A stretch of 64,000 nucleotides of DNA from Flavobacterium commune (GTDB lineage: Bacteria > Bacteroidota > Bacteroidia > Flavobacteriales > Flavobacteriaceae), in NCBI RefSeq assembly GCF_001857965.1, contig NZ_CP017774.1, positions 744,001-808,000 on the forward strand, in the 5' to 3' direction. A program made the translations under genes and the position numbers. Positions within the stretch are counted from its first letter, which is position 1. Every line of letters starts with the position of its first letter. Shown piece by piece: positions 33,082 to 40,769 of the stretch. The notes beneath the pieces are model-generated. The model did no database searches. It saw only the letters and a list, made by a program, of their open reading frames with translations, and was not told where the DNA came from.

Positions 33082-35433
33082 TTATGAATTAAATATTTTC
33101 TTGTACCATGGTTTCTTTTCTACTTTTACACCGTATCCATAACCATAGCCGTAACCTTTAGTAGAATCAGTATCATTTAGCAACATACACATATTAGGTA
33201 GTTTTTGATCTCGATACAAACCGTTAGGAATATCAAGCATACGTTTTTCTAAGAAATTAGCTCGGGCTACATATATAAAAGTATCAGCATGCTTGGCTAT
33301 TAATAATGTGTCTGTAACCAAACTAACCGGAGCCGTATCTACAATAATATAATCGTATTGTTGCTTTATCGTTTCAAAAAAGGAATCAACTTTTTTACTC
33401 ATCAACAATTCAGCCGGATTAGGAGGAATGACACCTGCCGGAAGAATATGAAAGTCTTCGTAACCTTTTTGTTTTATTATTAAATCATCTAAACTTAAAT
33501 CTTTGGATGACAAATAATTGGTAAAACCTCTGTCCGGCAATGTTAAGTAATCATCTAATCTTGGATTTCTGATATCCATACCCACTAACAGGACTTTTTT
33601 ACCGGAAAGCGCAAAAGTAGCTGCCAGATTCACCGATACAAAAGTCTTTCCTTCTTTAGGGAAGGTAGAGGTAAGGAATATAGTTTTGGCTATTCCCTCA
33701 GGAACTCTACTGACCATAAATTCCAGATTGGTTCTAATAATACGCAGAGCTTCGGCAGAGCTGGATCTGCTTTCCGATTGCATAATCGTCGAAGCATCCT
33801 CAGAATTAGGTACATCACCTATGAAAGGAATTTTTGTTCGTCCTTCCAAGTCCATACGGCTTTTGATTTTAGTATCTAAGAAATCAATCAGAAAGATAAT
33901 ACCCGCAGGAATTAACAAACCTAACAATAATGCTCCCAAGTAGATTACTCTGGGATTTATAGAAACTGCTCCGGTAGATAGGGCAGCATCAATCACTTTC
34001 GCATTAGGTTCAGTTGAGGATAAGGCTAAAGCCGTTTCTTCCCTTTTTTGTAACAAATACAAATACAATTCTTCCTTTACTTTCTGTTGGCGCTCAATAT
34101 CTCTAAATTGACGTTCCTGAGAAGGCATTTTTTGTATTTTACTGTTAAATAGGTTTTCATTTTGTTCAATATTCCTTTTTTGTATTTTTAGAATAGATTG
34201 ACTTTTATCTAAACTGGACAACAATGTCGATTTCAAACTAGCCAACTGTTCATCTAACTTCATAACTGTTGGATTTGAAGCCGTAGCCGATTTCAACATT
34301 CTGTTTCTTTCCAAAATCAGATCGTTATATGAACTTATCAGTGTAGAAGCGTCCCCATCGACATCCGAAAAAAGATTAGCTGGTAATAAGTTCTCATTAG
34401 TACTTTTCTTGACATATTCAACAACTGAATTCAACACATTTAGCTGAACCTGAGCATCAATAGCTTTTCTGTTAAACTCAGTAGAACCTGTTACATAAAG
34501 TTCGGATTCGGATTCTAAATTTGTTAGTTTATTACTAACCTTAAATTGCTCTACATTCTTTTCAACATCAACTAATTCTTCGCTTATCAATTTCAATCTA
34601 TTGGCGACAAAAACAGAAGTATTCTTTGAAATAAACTCCTTATCACTTACTGCTTTTTCATTGTAAGTCTTCACTAAACAATCTAAAAACAGTTCTGCTT
34701 TTTTTTCTACAGCATCAGCAATATTCAACACTATAACATTACTTCCCTTTGTTATGGGTTCAATAGTTAAACGTCCTCTGTAACTGGAGGCAACAGCCTT
34801 CAAAGGACTTACTATAATAGACAAAGCTCCTACAGTACTCTGTTTTCCGCTGTTAACCTTCGTAATAATTAAGTCTCCATATTGAGTTTTAATGCGTTGT
34901 CCATATCTGAAATGTTGTTTTGCATCAATTAAGTGATCAGCACTTGACAAACTAAAGGTGCCTGAAGCATTTTCAACAAAATCAAACTGCATGGATTTTT
35001 CATAAAAATCAGCTGTTTGGTTGATAAAATGAATTTCAACAGGTGAGTCTTTATCAAAAAGTTCAACATCTAAAACCTTACCTTTAGCAATAATGGATAT
35101 ATTGAAATTCAATTTTTCAACAACTGCTTCTGATATTGTTCGGGATTTCATTATTTCAATTTCATCATCAACATTTCTTGTCCCGCTATTGATTCCTAAA
35201 TCCGAAAATGCTGCAGCTTCTGAAAGCCTCCCTCCTTTTTTAGTATCTTTCATTAAGATTTTTGTCGAAGCACCGTAAACAGGCTTCGTATATCTCAATT
35301 TTATAAATGCTATAGAAAATACCAGAAATGCACTAAGAACAAACCATTTCCAATGCACTAAATACTTATTAATCTCAGCTTTTAAATCAAAATCCTGACC
35401 AAAATCCTCTGACTGCATATTACTATTCTCCAT
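33082..35433 (-). CDS. wzc: Wzc-like polysaccharide copolymerase / BY-type tyrosine kinase
   Basis: The 783-residue inner-membrane protein has a Wzz-type N-terminus with a membrane segment (about 32-46) and a long periplasmic coiled-coil part. A second membrane segment (about 500-520) leads to a cytoplasmic BY-kinase. Walker A is STFPKEGKTFVSVNLAATFA (about 592-611), Walker A' VLLVGMDIRNPRLDDYL (about 616-632) and Walker B YDYIIVDTAPVSLVTDTLLI (about 694-713). The C-terminus carries a short tyrosine cluster, GYGYGYGYG, the expected autophosphorylation tail. It polymerises or exports the capsule with Wza four bases upstream. Its phosphatase partner is likely the CpsB-type protein at 25874. Confidence 0.96.
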   Translation of the reverse strand: MENSNMQSEDFGQDFDLKAEINKYLVHWKWFVLSAFLVFSIAFIKLRYTKPVYGASTKILMKDTKKGGRLSEAAAFSDLGINSGTRNVDDEIEIMKSRTISEAVVEKLNFNISIIAKGKVLDVELFDKDSPVEIHFINQTADFYEKSMQFDFVENASGTFSLSSADHLIDAKQHFRYGQRIKTQYGDLIITKVNSGKQSTVGALSIIVSPLKAVASSYRGRLTIEPITKGSNVIVLNIADAVEKKAELFLDCLVKTYNEKAVSDKEFISKNTSVFVANRLKLISEELVDVEKNVEQFKVSNKLTNLESESELYVTGSTEFNRKAIDAQVQLNVLNSVVEYVKKSTNENLLPANLFSDVDGDASTLISSYNDLILERNRMLKSATASNPTVMKLDEQLASLKSTLLSSLDKSQSILKIQKRNIEQNENLFNSKIQKMPSQERQFRDIERQQKVKEELYLYLLQKREETALALSSTEPNAKVIDAALSTGAVSINPRVIYLGALLLGLLIPAGIIFLIDFLDTKIKSRMDLEGRTKIPFIGDVPNSEDASTIMQSESRSSSAEALRIIRTNLEFMVSRVPEGIAKTIFLTSTFPKEGKTFVSVNLAATFALSGKKVLLVGMDIRNPRLDDYLTLPDRGFTNYLSSKDLSLDDLIIKQKGYEDFHILPAGVIPPNPAELLMSKKVDSFFETIKQQYDYIIVDTAPVSLVTDTLLIAKHADTFIYVARANFLEKRMLDIPNGLYRDQKLPNMCMLLNDTDSTKGYGYGYGYGVKVEKKPWYKKIFNS

Positions 35434-35436
35434 AAA

Positions 35437-36207
35437 CTATTTTGTAATTACTAAAATAAATGAAACAAAAGTCACCAATAAAGAACTGATTGTTGTCACT
35501 AAAGTGACATCAGGACTAAGTGTTCTGTTTTTGGGTTCTACATATATCACGTCATTTTGTGCCAAATAATAATAAGGAGAGTTAATAAAATCAGCTTTGG
35601 TTACATCCACTCTAAAATAAGATTTCACCCCATCTATTTCTCTTATCACTAAAATATTCTTTCTATTAGCTGTTGTTTTTAAGTCGCCTGCCATCGTCAA
35701 GGCTTCAATCAAAGTAATTCTATCGGAAGCAACAGTAAAAACTCCCGGTCCGCCTACCTCACCCTGAACGGCTACTTTAAAATTTTGAAGTCTAACTGTA
35801 ATAATTGGATTTTTAATATAAGCCGAAATTTTCTTTTTGAAAAGTGCCAACACCTCTGAACGCGTCATTCCGCTTAATTTCAATTTTCCCAGTTCCGGAA
35901 AATCGATGTAACCGTAAGCATCTACTAAATAATCATTCACCGCCGACTTACTTGTCACTTGACCTCCTTCGCCAATAACATTAACGGGATTCAAATTAAA
36001 AGGAGCTGTAATTTTAGGGTCTTCGGCTGATATATTAATCTGCAACAAATCATCAGGTTGGATTCTTATTTCATAAGAATTTAATTTTGCCGAAGCCATT
36101 TCATCAATATTTTGATAATAAAGTATGTTTTTTTTAGGAGTACAGGAAAAAAACAAGAACATCAAAAAGAGAAAAATAGTACTTTTTGACAAACAGAAAT
36201 ATTTCAT
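35437..36207 (-). CDS. wza: Wza-like polysaccharide export lipoprotein
   Basis: The 256 residues begin with a lipoprotein signal, FLFLMFLFFSC, with the lipidated Cys at about 22. The Poly_export domain follows: YEIRIQPDDLLQINISAEDP (about 45-64) and GYIDFPELGKLKLSGMTRSE (about 98-117). Then comes an SLBB-type segment, VAVQGEVGGPGVFTV (about 149), and a hydrophobic C-terminal segment with VTTISSLLVTFVSFILVITK. It forms the outer-membrane channel for the glycan handled by Wzc. The short length and C-terminal membrane helix are usual for Bacteroidetes members. A good TTG-N23-TAnnTTTG promoter precedes it. Confidence 0.94.
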   Translation of the reverse strand: MKYFCLSKSTIFLFLMFLFFSCTPKKNILYYQNIDEMASAKLNSYEIRIQPDDLLQINISAEDPKITAPFNLNPVNVIGEGGQVTSKSAVNDYLVDAYGYIDFPELGKLKLSGMTRSEVLALFKKKISAYIKNPIITVRLQNFKVAVQGEVGGPGVFTVASDRITLIEALTMAGDLKTTANRKNILVIREIDGVKSYFRVDVTKADFINSPYYYLAQNDVIYVEPKNRTLSPDVTLVTTISSLLVTFVSFILVITK

Positions 36208-36226
36208 AAAATTATATTTTTTGGTG

Positions 36227-36260
36227 CAAATATAAGGAATTCGATGCCTAGGCTTAACAA
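36227..36260 (-). promoter_or_regulatory. Promoter of wza-wzc
   Basis: On the minus strand TTG (36258-36260) is followed after 23 bases by TATATTTG (36227-36234), ending 19 bases before the wza start codon. It is one of the best matches in the window to the Bacteroidetes promoter pattern. Confidence 0.6.
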
Positions 36261-36291
36261 TGCACTAACAATTTATTTTGTAGAATTATAT

Positions 36292-37434
36292 CTACAACTT
36301 AATAAAATCTAAAAACAGTTTTTGGATTCTTGCCCGGTCTTCATCAGTCAAATTAGATCCTGAAGGCAAACACAAGCCTTTTTCAAACAGATTTTGAGCT
36401 ATACTTTTACCATAATAAGGATATGCTTCAAATACAGGCTGCAAGTGCATCGGTTTCCACAAAGGACGGGATTCTACATCTCCTGCTTCTAATGCCAGTC
36501 GGATTTGCTCTGCTGTAATTCCGTTCGTTTTTTCTGGATCAACCACAATGGCTGTCAACCAATGATTAGACACATAATCCGTATTAGGAGCGTCAAAAAC
36601 TGTAATTCCTTCTATATCTTTAAATAATTCTTTATAAAAATCATTCATCTTTCTTCGCAAAGCAATATGGGCATCTAAAACTTCCATTTGCCCACGACCT
36701 ATTCCCGCACAAATATTACTCATACGATAGTTATATCCCACTTCAGAATGTTGGTAATGAGGTGCGTTATCTCTTGCCTGAGTGGCTAAAAAAACAGCTT
36801 TGTCTTTTAATTCTTTACTGGGAGTAACAATGGCACCACCTCCTGAGGTAGTTATGATTTTATTTCCATTAAAAGACAGAATACCAATATCTCCAAAAGT
36901 TCCGCATTGCTTTCCTTTATACCTACTTCCTAAGGCTTCGGCACTGTCCTCTAAAATGGGGATTTGATATTTAGCTGCTACCGCTTTTATTTCGGCAACT
37001 CTAAATGGCATTCCGTATAAATGCACCGCTATGATAGCTTTGGGCTTTTTACCTTTAGCCATTCGGTCAACAATAGCTTCTTCTAAGGCTATTGGACATA
37101 GATTCCAGGTTTCACTTTCAGAATCCACAAAAACAGGAGTCGCTCCCAAATACAAAATAGGATTAGCCGAAGCCGAAAAAGTCATACTCTGACAAATGAC
37201 TTCATCACCTGCCAGGACGCCTAATAAAATCAATCCCAAATGAATCGCTGCTGTTCCGGAACTCAAAGCTCCTACATAACATTCGTTTCCTAAATAATTT
37301 TCTAAATCCTGTTCAAAACCGTTAACATTAGGACCTAATGGTGCTACCCAGTTAGTATTAAAAGCTTGCTGTACGTATTTTTGTTCGCTTCCTCCCATGT
37401 GGGGAGACGAAAGCCATATTTTTGAGTTTTTCAT
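36292..37434 (-). CDS. DegT/DnrJ/EryC1/StrS family sugar aminotransferase
   Basis: I start at the ATG 37432-37434 (MKNSKIWLSSPHMGGSEQKY), giving 380 residues. The frame stays open 17 codons further, but that extension (MTPACRQTG...) is encoded by the 44-bp repeat. The family is PLP-dependent: NTNWVAPLGPNVNGFEQDLE (about 27-46), SSGTAAIHLGL (about 58-68), EDSAEALGSRYKGKQCGTFG and the lysine-bearing LSFNGNKIITTSGGGAIV (about 183-200). It closely resembles PglE-type enzymes that aminate UDP-4-keto-6-deoxy-GlcNAc. With the FlaA1-like dehydratase, PglD-like and PglC-like genes it supplies the priming sugar. Confidence 0.92.
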   Translation of the reverse strand: MKNSKIWLSSPHMGGSEQKYVQQAFNTNWVAPLGPNVNGFEQDLENYLGNECYVGALSSGTAAIHLGLILLGVLAGDEVICQSMTFSASANPILYLGATPVFVDSESETWNLCPIALEEAIVDRMAKGKKPKAIIAVHLYGMPFRVAEIKAVAAKYQIPILEDSAEALGSRYKGKQCGTFGDIGILSFNGNKIITTSGGGAIVTPSKELKDKAVFLATQARDNAPHYQHSEVGYNYRMSNICAGIGRGQMEVLDAHIALRRKMNDFYKELFKDIEGITVFDAPNTDYVSNHWLTAIVVDPEKTNGITAEQIRLALEAGDVESRPLWKPMHLQPVFEAYPYYGKSIAQNLFEKGLCLPSGSNLTDEDRARIQKLFLDFIKL

Positions 37435-37453
37435 TATTGTTTTTATTATTAAA

Positions 37454-37497
37454 CATATACCTGTCTGCCGACAGGCAGGAGTCATATAAGTTTTTAT
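37454..37497. repeat. 44-bp repeat with CCTGTCTGCCGACAGGCAGG core, copy 2
   Basis: It is identical over 44 bases to 26657-26700 and in the same orientation. It lies 20 bases upstream of the true start of the aminotransferase gene, so its hairpin would be in the 5' leader of that gene if the upstream PglD-like transcript reads through. Confidence 0.8.
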
Positions 37498-37563
37498 TTC
37501 TTTCGTTAACCATAGCAGTTTTAAATAAGTTCACAGAAGCTCCCTACTTTTAAAACAATTAAC

Positions 37564-38180
37564 TTATATATTTTTTTTACTTTTTATTATCGTACCCGGG
37601 TTTCCAACAACAACTGCATAATCAGGCACATCTTTGATAATTACCGCTCCTGCACCAATCGTAGCCCACTTGCCAATTGTAATACCCTGAATTACTTTGG
37701 CTCCAATTCCGATATGAGTACCCTCTCCCACTTTTACTCCACCTGCTAATGCACAATTAGGTGATAAATGGACATAATCCTCCACCACACAATCGTGTTC
37801 CACTATTGCCGCTGTGTTGATTATACAATGCTTCCCAATAGATGCATCAACATTTATAATTGCCCCTGGAGCAACTACTGTACCTTCTCCTAATGTTGCA
37901 AATTTTGAAATTATAGTCTGTAAATGAATCGCCAGATGAAAACCACCACCAAGTCTTTGGGCTATTTTTTTTCTGATCATATTATCACCTATTGAAACAA
38001 TACATTTTTGTGATTTTTCTGTACTAAATTCCTTCGAATGAATTACCGGAATTCCTAATAGCATTCTGCGTTAGGATTATCATCAACAATAAAACGAACC
38101 TCTTCTTTATTCGATTGCAAAATATCTATCACTACTTTGCAATGTCCGCTGGCTCCGTATAAAAATAGTTTATTTTCCAT
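37564..38180 (-). pseudogene. PglD-like UDP-4-amino-sugar N-acetyltransferase, split by a frameshift
   Basis: An ATG at 38178-38180, overlapping the end of the PglC-like gene by 11 bases, opens a 41-codon frame reading MENKLFLYGASGHCKVVIDI with a Rossmann-like PglD N-terminus. It ends NPNAECY and stops at 38055. The rest continues in another frame from an ATG at 38062-38064 (MLLGIPVIHSKEF, 166 residues). That part holds the left-handed beta-helix repeats (GEGTVVAPGAIINVDASIGK, NTAAIVEHDCVVEDYVHLSP, GIGAKVIQGITIGKWATIGA) and the catalytic-type histidine EHD. A one-base insertion near 38063 would restore a normal PglD of about 207 residues. It could be a real mutation, a sequencing error, or two coupled ORFs that reinitiate. 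Confidence 0.82.
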
Positions 38181-38772
38181 TAAAAGGTTCTATTGTGGCA
38201 GCATCGGCTGCATTAATTCCTTCACTTTTTATTACTTTCAAAACGGTTTTGAATAGAATTTTCAAATCCAAAGTAAATGACAGATTATCTACATACCAAA
38301 CATCCAATTCAAATTTAGTATCCCAGGAAATGGCATTGCGACCATTAACCTGTGCCCAGCCCGTTATCCCTGGCTTGACTTCATGACGTCTGTTTTGAAA
38401 ATCAGAATATAAATCCAGATAATGTACCAACAAAGGCCTTGGTCCAATTAAACTCATATCCCCCTTTAAAACATTGAGTAATTGTGGAATCTCGTCCAAA
38501 GAAGTTTTACGAACAAAAGAACCCATTTTTGTCAATCGTTCGGCATCAGATAGCAGATTTCCATCAGCATCTTTTTTATCGTTCATGGTTTTAAACTTGA
38601 CAATTTTGAAAATCTTCCCATTTTTTCCCGGACGTAACTGAAAGAAAAAAGGTTTTCCCTCATTAGCAAAATACAAGAAGACAGTAACTGCAATAAATAT
38701 TGGACTCAAAATTATTAATCCTATTAAAGCTGCAACAAAATCTAATACTCTTTTAAAAAATGATTGATACAT
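38170..38772 (-). CDS. PglC-like undecaprenyl-phosphate phosphoglycosyltransferase
   Basis: This 200-residue monotopic enzyme starts the glycan by moving a sugar phosphate to undecaprenyl phosphate. It has one re-entrant N-terminal helix (VLDFVAALIGLIILSPIFIA, 9-28). KPFFFQLRPGKNGKIFKIVK (about 40-59) and FKTM follow, then SFVRKTSLDEIPQLLNVLKG (about 85-104) with the catalytic Asp-Glu pair, and DMSLIGPRPLLVHYL and GITGWAQVNGRNAISWDTKF (about 135-154). The short, single-domain form is typical of PglC. Its overlap with the PglD-like gene and the nearby aminotransferase argue for a diamino-dideoxy sugar donor. Confidence 0.94.
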   Translation of the reverse strand: MYQSFFKRVLDFVAALIGLIILSPIFIAVTVFLYFANEGKPFFFQLRPGKNGKIFKIVKFKTMNDKKDADGNLLSDAERLTKMGSFVRKTSLDEIPQLLNVLKGDMSLIGPRPLLVHYLDLYSDFQNRRHEVKPGITGWAQVNGRNAISWDTKFELDVWYVDNLSFTLDLKILFKTVLKVIKSEGINAADAATIEPFNGK

Positions 38773-38836
38773 ATTGTTTTTAGTCCTTAGTTTTCTCTCG
38801 TTTTATTTGTTATTCTAAACTGCCTTCTGTTCTCTA

Positions 38837-38885
38837 CACTTCTAACCTCTGACTTCTAACCTCTGACTTCTAACCTCTAACTTTC
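38837..38885. repeat. TTCTAACCTCTGAC tandem repeat tract, copy 3 (overlaps GT4 end)
   Basis: Three near-identical 14-base units (ACTTCTAACCTCTG, then repeats ending CTCTAACTTTC) cover the stop codon and last 14 codons of the GT4 gene. They encode the C-terminal KLEVRSQRLEVRG. Confidence 0.75.
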
Positions 38886-40044
38886 TATACTCTTCTAAAA
38901 TTGCTTGCCAAACCACTTTTTGCTCATATTTAGCAACAATCATTTTACGGGAATTTTGCTGCAATTCATTATAAAAAACTTCTTCATTCATCATTTTCGA
39001 CATAGCTTTCTGGAGTGCTATTGTATTCTTAGACGGAATAATGATTCCGTTTTCTCCATCCATAATAATCTCATTAGAACCGTTGATATCCGTTACAATT
39101 GCGGGCAACCCCATTGCTCCTGCCTGTAAAACCACATTGGGAAAACCTTCACGATAAGAAGGAAAAACAAGGCAATCAGCAATAGCAAAATACGAACGTA
39201 CCTCTTTTTGAAAGCCAACTGAAATGATGTTTTTATTGGTTTCTATTTCCCTTAACGTTTCTTCTTGTAATGGATCCAAATCTGATTCTAAAGACCCAAC
39301 CAACAAAAGCTTAGTTTGGCTTTTTTTAGAAGAGTTCTCGACTCCGCTCGAACTGACAACAAACTGCTTAAAAGCCTGAACCAATTCGTTAATTCCTTTA
39401 TCCCCGACTAATCGCCCCACAAAAACAAAAACAAAATCATTTTCAGCAATACCCAAATCTTTTTTTAAAGATTCTTGTCCATCACCGGAAATCTGTTCTT
39501 TAGAGAAGTAAGTAGTATCTATTCCATTAACATTTCCATTTGCTATTACTTGCAAAGGCTTAGAAGTTATTTTATACTTAATCAAATCATTTCGAACCCC
39601 TTGTCCCTCTGGATAAATATGAGTGGCACAACTACACAACAAACGATCCATAAAGATTAAAAGCTGTTGTAAAAAACCTGATTTACTTGGAAAAATCAAT
39701 CCTGTAAATGTGTGCATTCGTACCGGAACAGCGGCCAATTTGGAAGCTATCATTGACAGCAAACCTGCTTTAGGAGTTATCGAATGAACAATTTGGGGTT
39801 TCTCTTTTTTAAACAACCAATACAATTGCCATAAAGAAACCAAATCTTTTAACGGACTGATAATTCTTTGCATTTGAAGAGGAATTGTCCTTACTCTCTC
39901 TCTTTGAGCAACGGCTCTTAAATGTTCATCCTCTCCCGAAACAGCAACGACCTCATAATACTGATTTAAAAAAGCCAATTGCCCTTTGAGTAAAAAATCC
40001 AAAGATAGGGCTACAGTAGAGGTGCGAATGATTTTAGGTTTCAT
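38842..40044 (-). CDS. Glycosyltransferase family 4 (PglA-like) with repeat-derived segments
   Basis: The 400-residue GT-B enzyme has an N-terminal acceptor domain (RTSTVALSLDFLLKGQLAFL, 7-26; KPQIVHSITPKAGLLSMIAS, about 80-99) and a donor domain. The latter has FVFVGRLVGDKGINELVQAF (about 206-225) and VFPSYREGFPNVVLQAGAMG (about 295-314), with the EX7E-like motif altered at its second acidic residue (QAGAMG). Being next to the priming transferase it may add the second sugar, as PglA does. A 27-base repeat element is inserted in frame at about residues 229-237 (VVSSSGVEN), and the last 13 residues come from tandem repeats. Its start codon overlaps the stop of the GT32-like gene by one base. 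Confidence 0.87.
   Translation of the reverse strand: MKPKIIRTSTVALSLDFLLKGQLAFLNQYYEVVAVSGEDEHLRAVAQRERVRTIPLQMQRIISPLKDLVSLWQLYWLFKKEKPQIVHSITPKAGLLSMIASKLAAVPVRMHTFTGLIFPSKSGFLQQLLIFMDRLLCSCATHIYPEGQGVRNDLIKYKITSKPLQVIANGNVNGIDTTYFSKEQISGDGQESLKKDLGIAENDFVFVFVGRLVGDKGINELVQAFKQFVVSSSGVENSSKKSQTKLLLVGSLESDLDPLQEETLREIETNKNIISVGFQKEVRSYFAIADCLVFPSYREGFPNVVLQAGAMGLPAIVTDINGSNEIIMDGENGIIIPSKNTIALQKAMSKMMNEEVFYNELQQNSRKMIVAKYEQKVVWQAILEEYRKLEVRSQRLEVRG
39334..39360. repeat. GTCAGTTCGAGCGNAGTCGAGAAC repeat inside a coding region
   Basis: GTTCTCGACTCCGCTCGAAC followed by TGACAAC matches one arm of the nested palindrome at 32177-32302, except for one base (CCGCTCG against GCGCTCG). At 27 bases it is a whole number of codons and keeps the GT4 frame open. 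Confidence 0.75.
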
Positions 40045-40769
40045 TAAGCTTTTATATATTTTACCAATTTCATATAATTGCTTACTCCTAAAACAGGAAT
40101 TAATACATTCATCCTAATGAATTTTATTATTTTAGTTTTGGTACTAACCCAAGTCAAAGTATGATGATGTATTGTGTAGGTGTTTTCGGTAACATTAAAC
40201 TTACCTGTTAGTAAACTTTTTGCTTGAAAATAATCATCCTTAAACAAAACAATTCCTGAATCCAAAACTTGATTCTCATTTTGTTTTTTGAAATCATAAG
40301 CACTTAAAACCTCTTCCATCCATATGTTCATAGTAGCATTATTAAAACTACCATCATTATTTATAAATTGTAACGAATTATATTTATCTATCATTTTCAA
40401 AATATAATCCGATTTTGGTCGTGCTGCCATAAAAGCAGTTAAATCTCCCACCTCATCTAAGCCCATTACAACATTATTATTTAAGACAATTTCATCAAAA
40501 GGTTTTACCACTTCATAATCCACATCCATATACACACCTCCATGCTTGGCTAACACATAAAATCTGGCATAGTCCGATACAAATGCATACTGCTTATTCT
40601 CATAAGCCTGCTTACAATAAGGAGAAACATTTACATCAAAATTCTCTTCATTCCATAATTTAAATTCATAATCAGGCAGGTGTTTTTTCCAACTTTCAAT
40701 ACATGTAACTGCCAAAGCTGGCATTGCATTTACTCCAAACCAAAAGTAGTGTATAATCTTAGGTATCAT
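40044..40769 (-). CDS. GT32-like capsular glycosyltransferase
   Basis: The 241 residues begin IPKIIHYFWFGVNAMPALAV (2-21), the (P)KxIHxxWFG start typical of GT32 and TcdA/OCH1-like enzymes. QYAFVSDYARFYVLAKHGGV (about 61-80) runs into YMDVDYEVVKPFDEI, with the DxD in MDVD. HHHTLTWVSTKTKIIKF (about 197-213) is the C-terminal HxxxxSW-like region. Such proteins transfer mannose, galactose or GalNAc in capsule loci. The start overlaps the upstream GT4 gene by 11 bases. Confidence 0.88.
   Translation of the reverse strand: MIPKIIHYFWFGVNAMPALAVTCIESWKKHLPDYEFKLWNEENFDVNVSPYCKQAYENKQYAFVSDYARFYVLAKHGGVYMDVDYEVVKPFDEIVLNNNVVMGLDEVGDLTAFMAARPKSDYILKMIDKYNSLQFINNDGSFNNATMNIWMEEVLSAYDFKKQNENQVLDSGIVLFKDDYFQAKSLLTGKFNVTENTYTIHHHTLTWVSTKTKIIKFIRMNVLIPVLGVSNYMKLVKYIKA

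Noticed and set aside
37435..37485. N-terminal extension MTPACRQTG... of the aminotransferase
   Set aside because: The 17 extra codons are encoded largely by the 44-bp repeat; family members start at the KIWLSSPHMGG region.
37564..38064. 166-codon acetyltransferase as a complete gene
   Set aside because: Its N-terminus lacks the PglD Rossmann-like part, which is present in another frame just upstream and overlaps it; it is better explained as a split gene.
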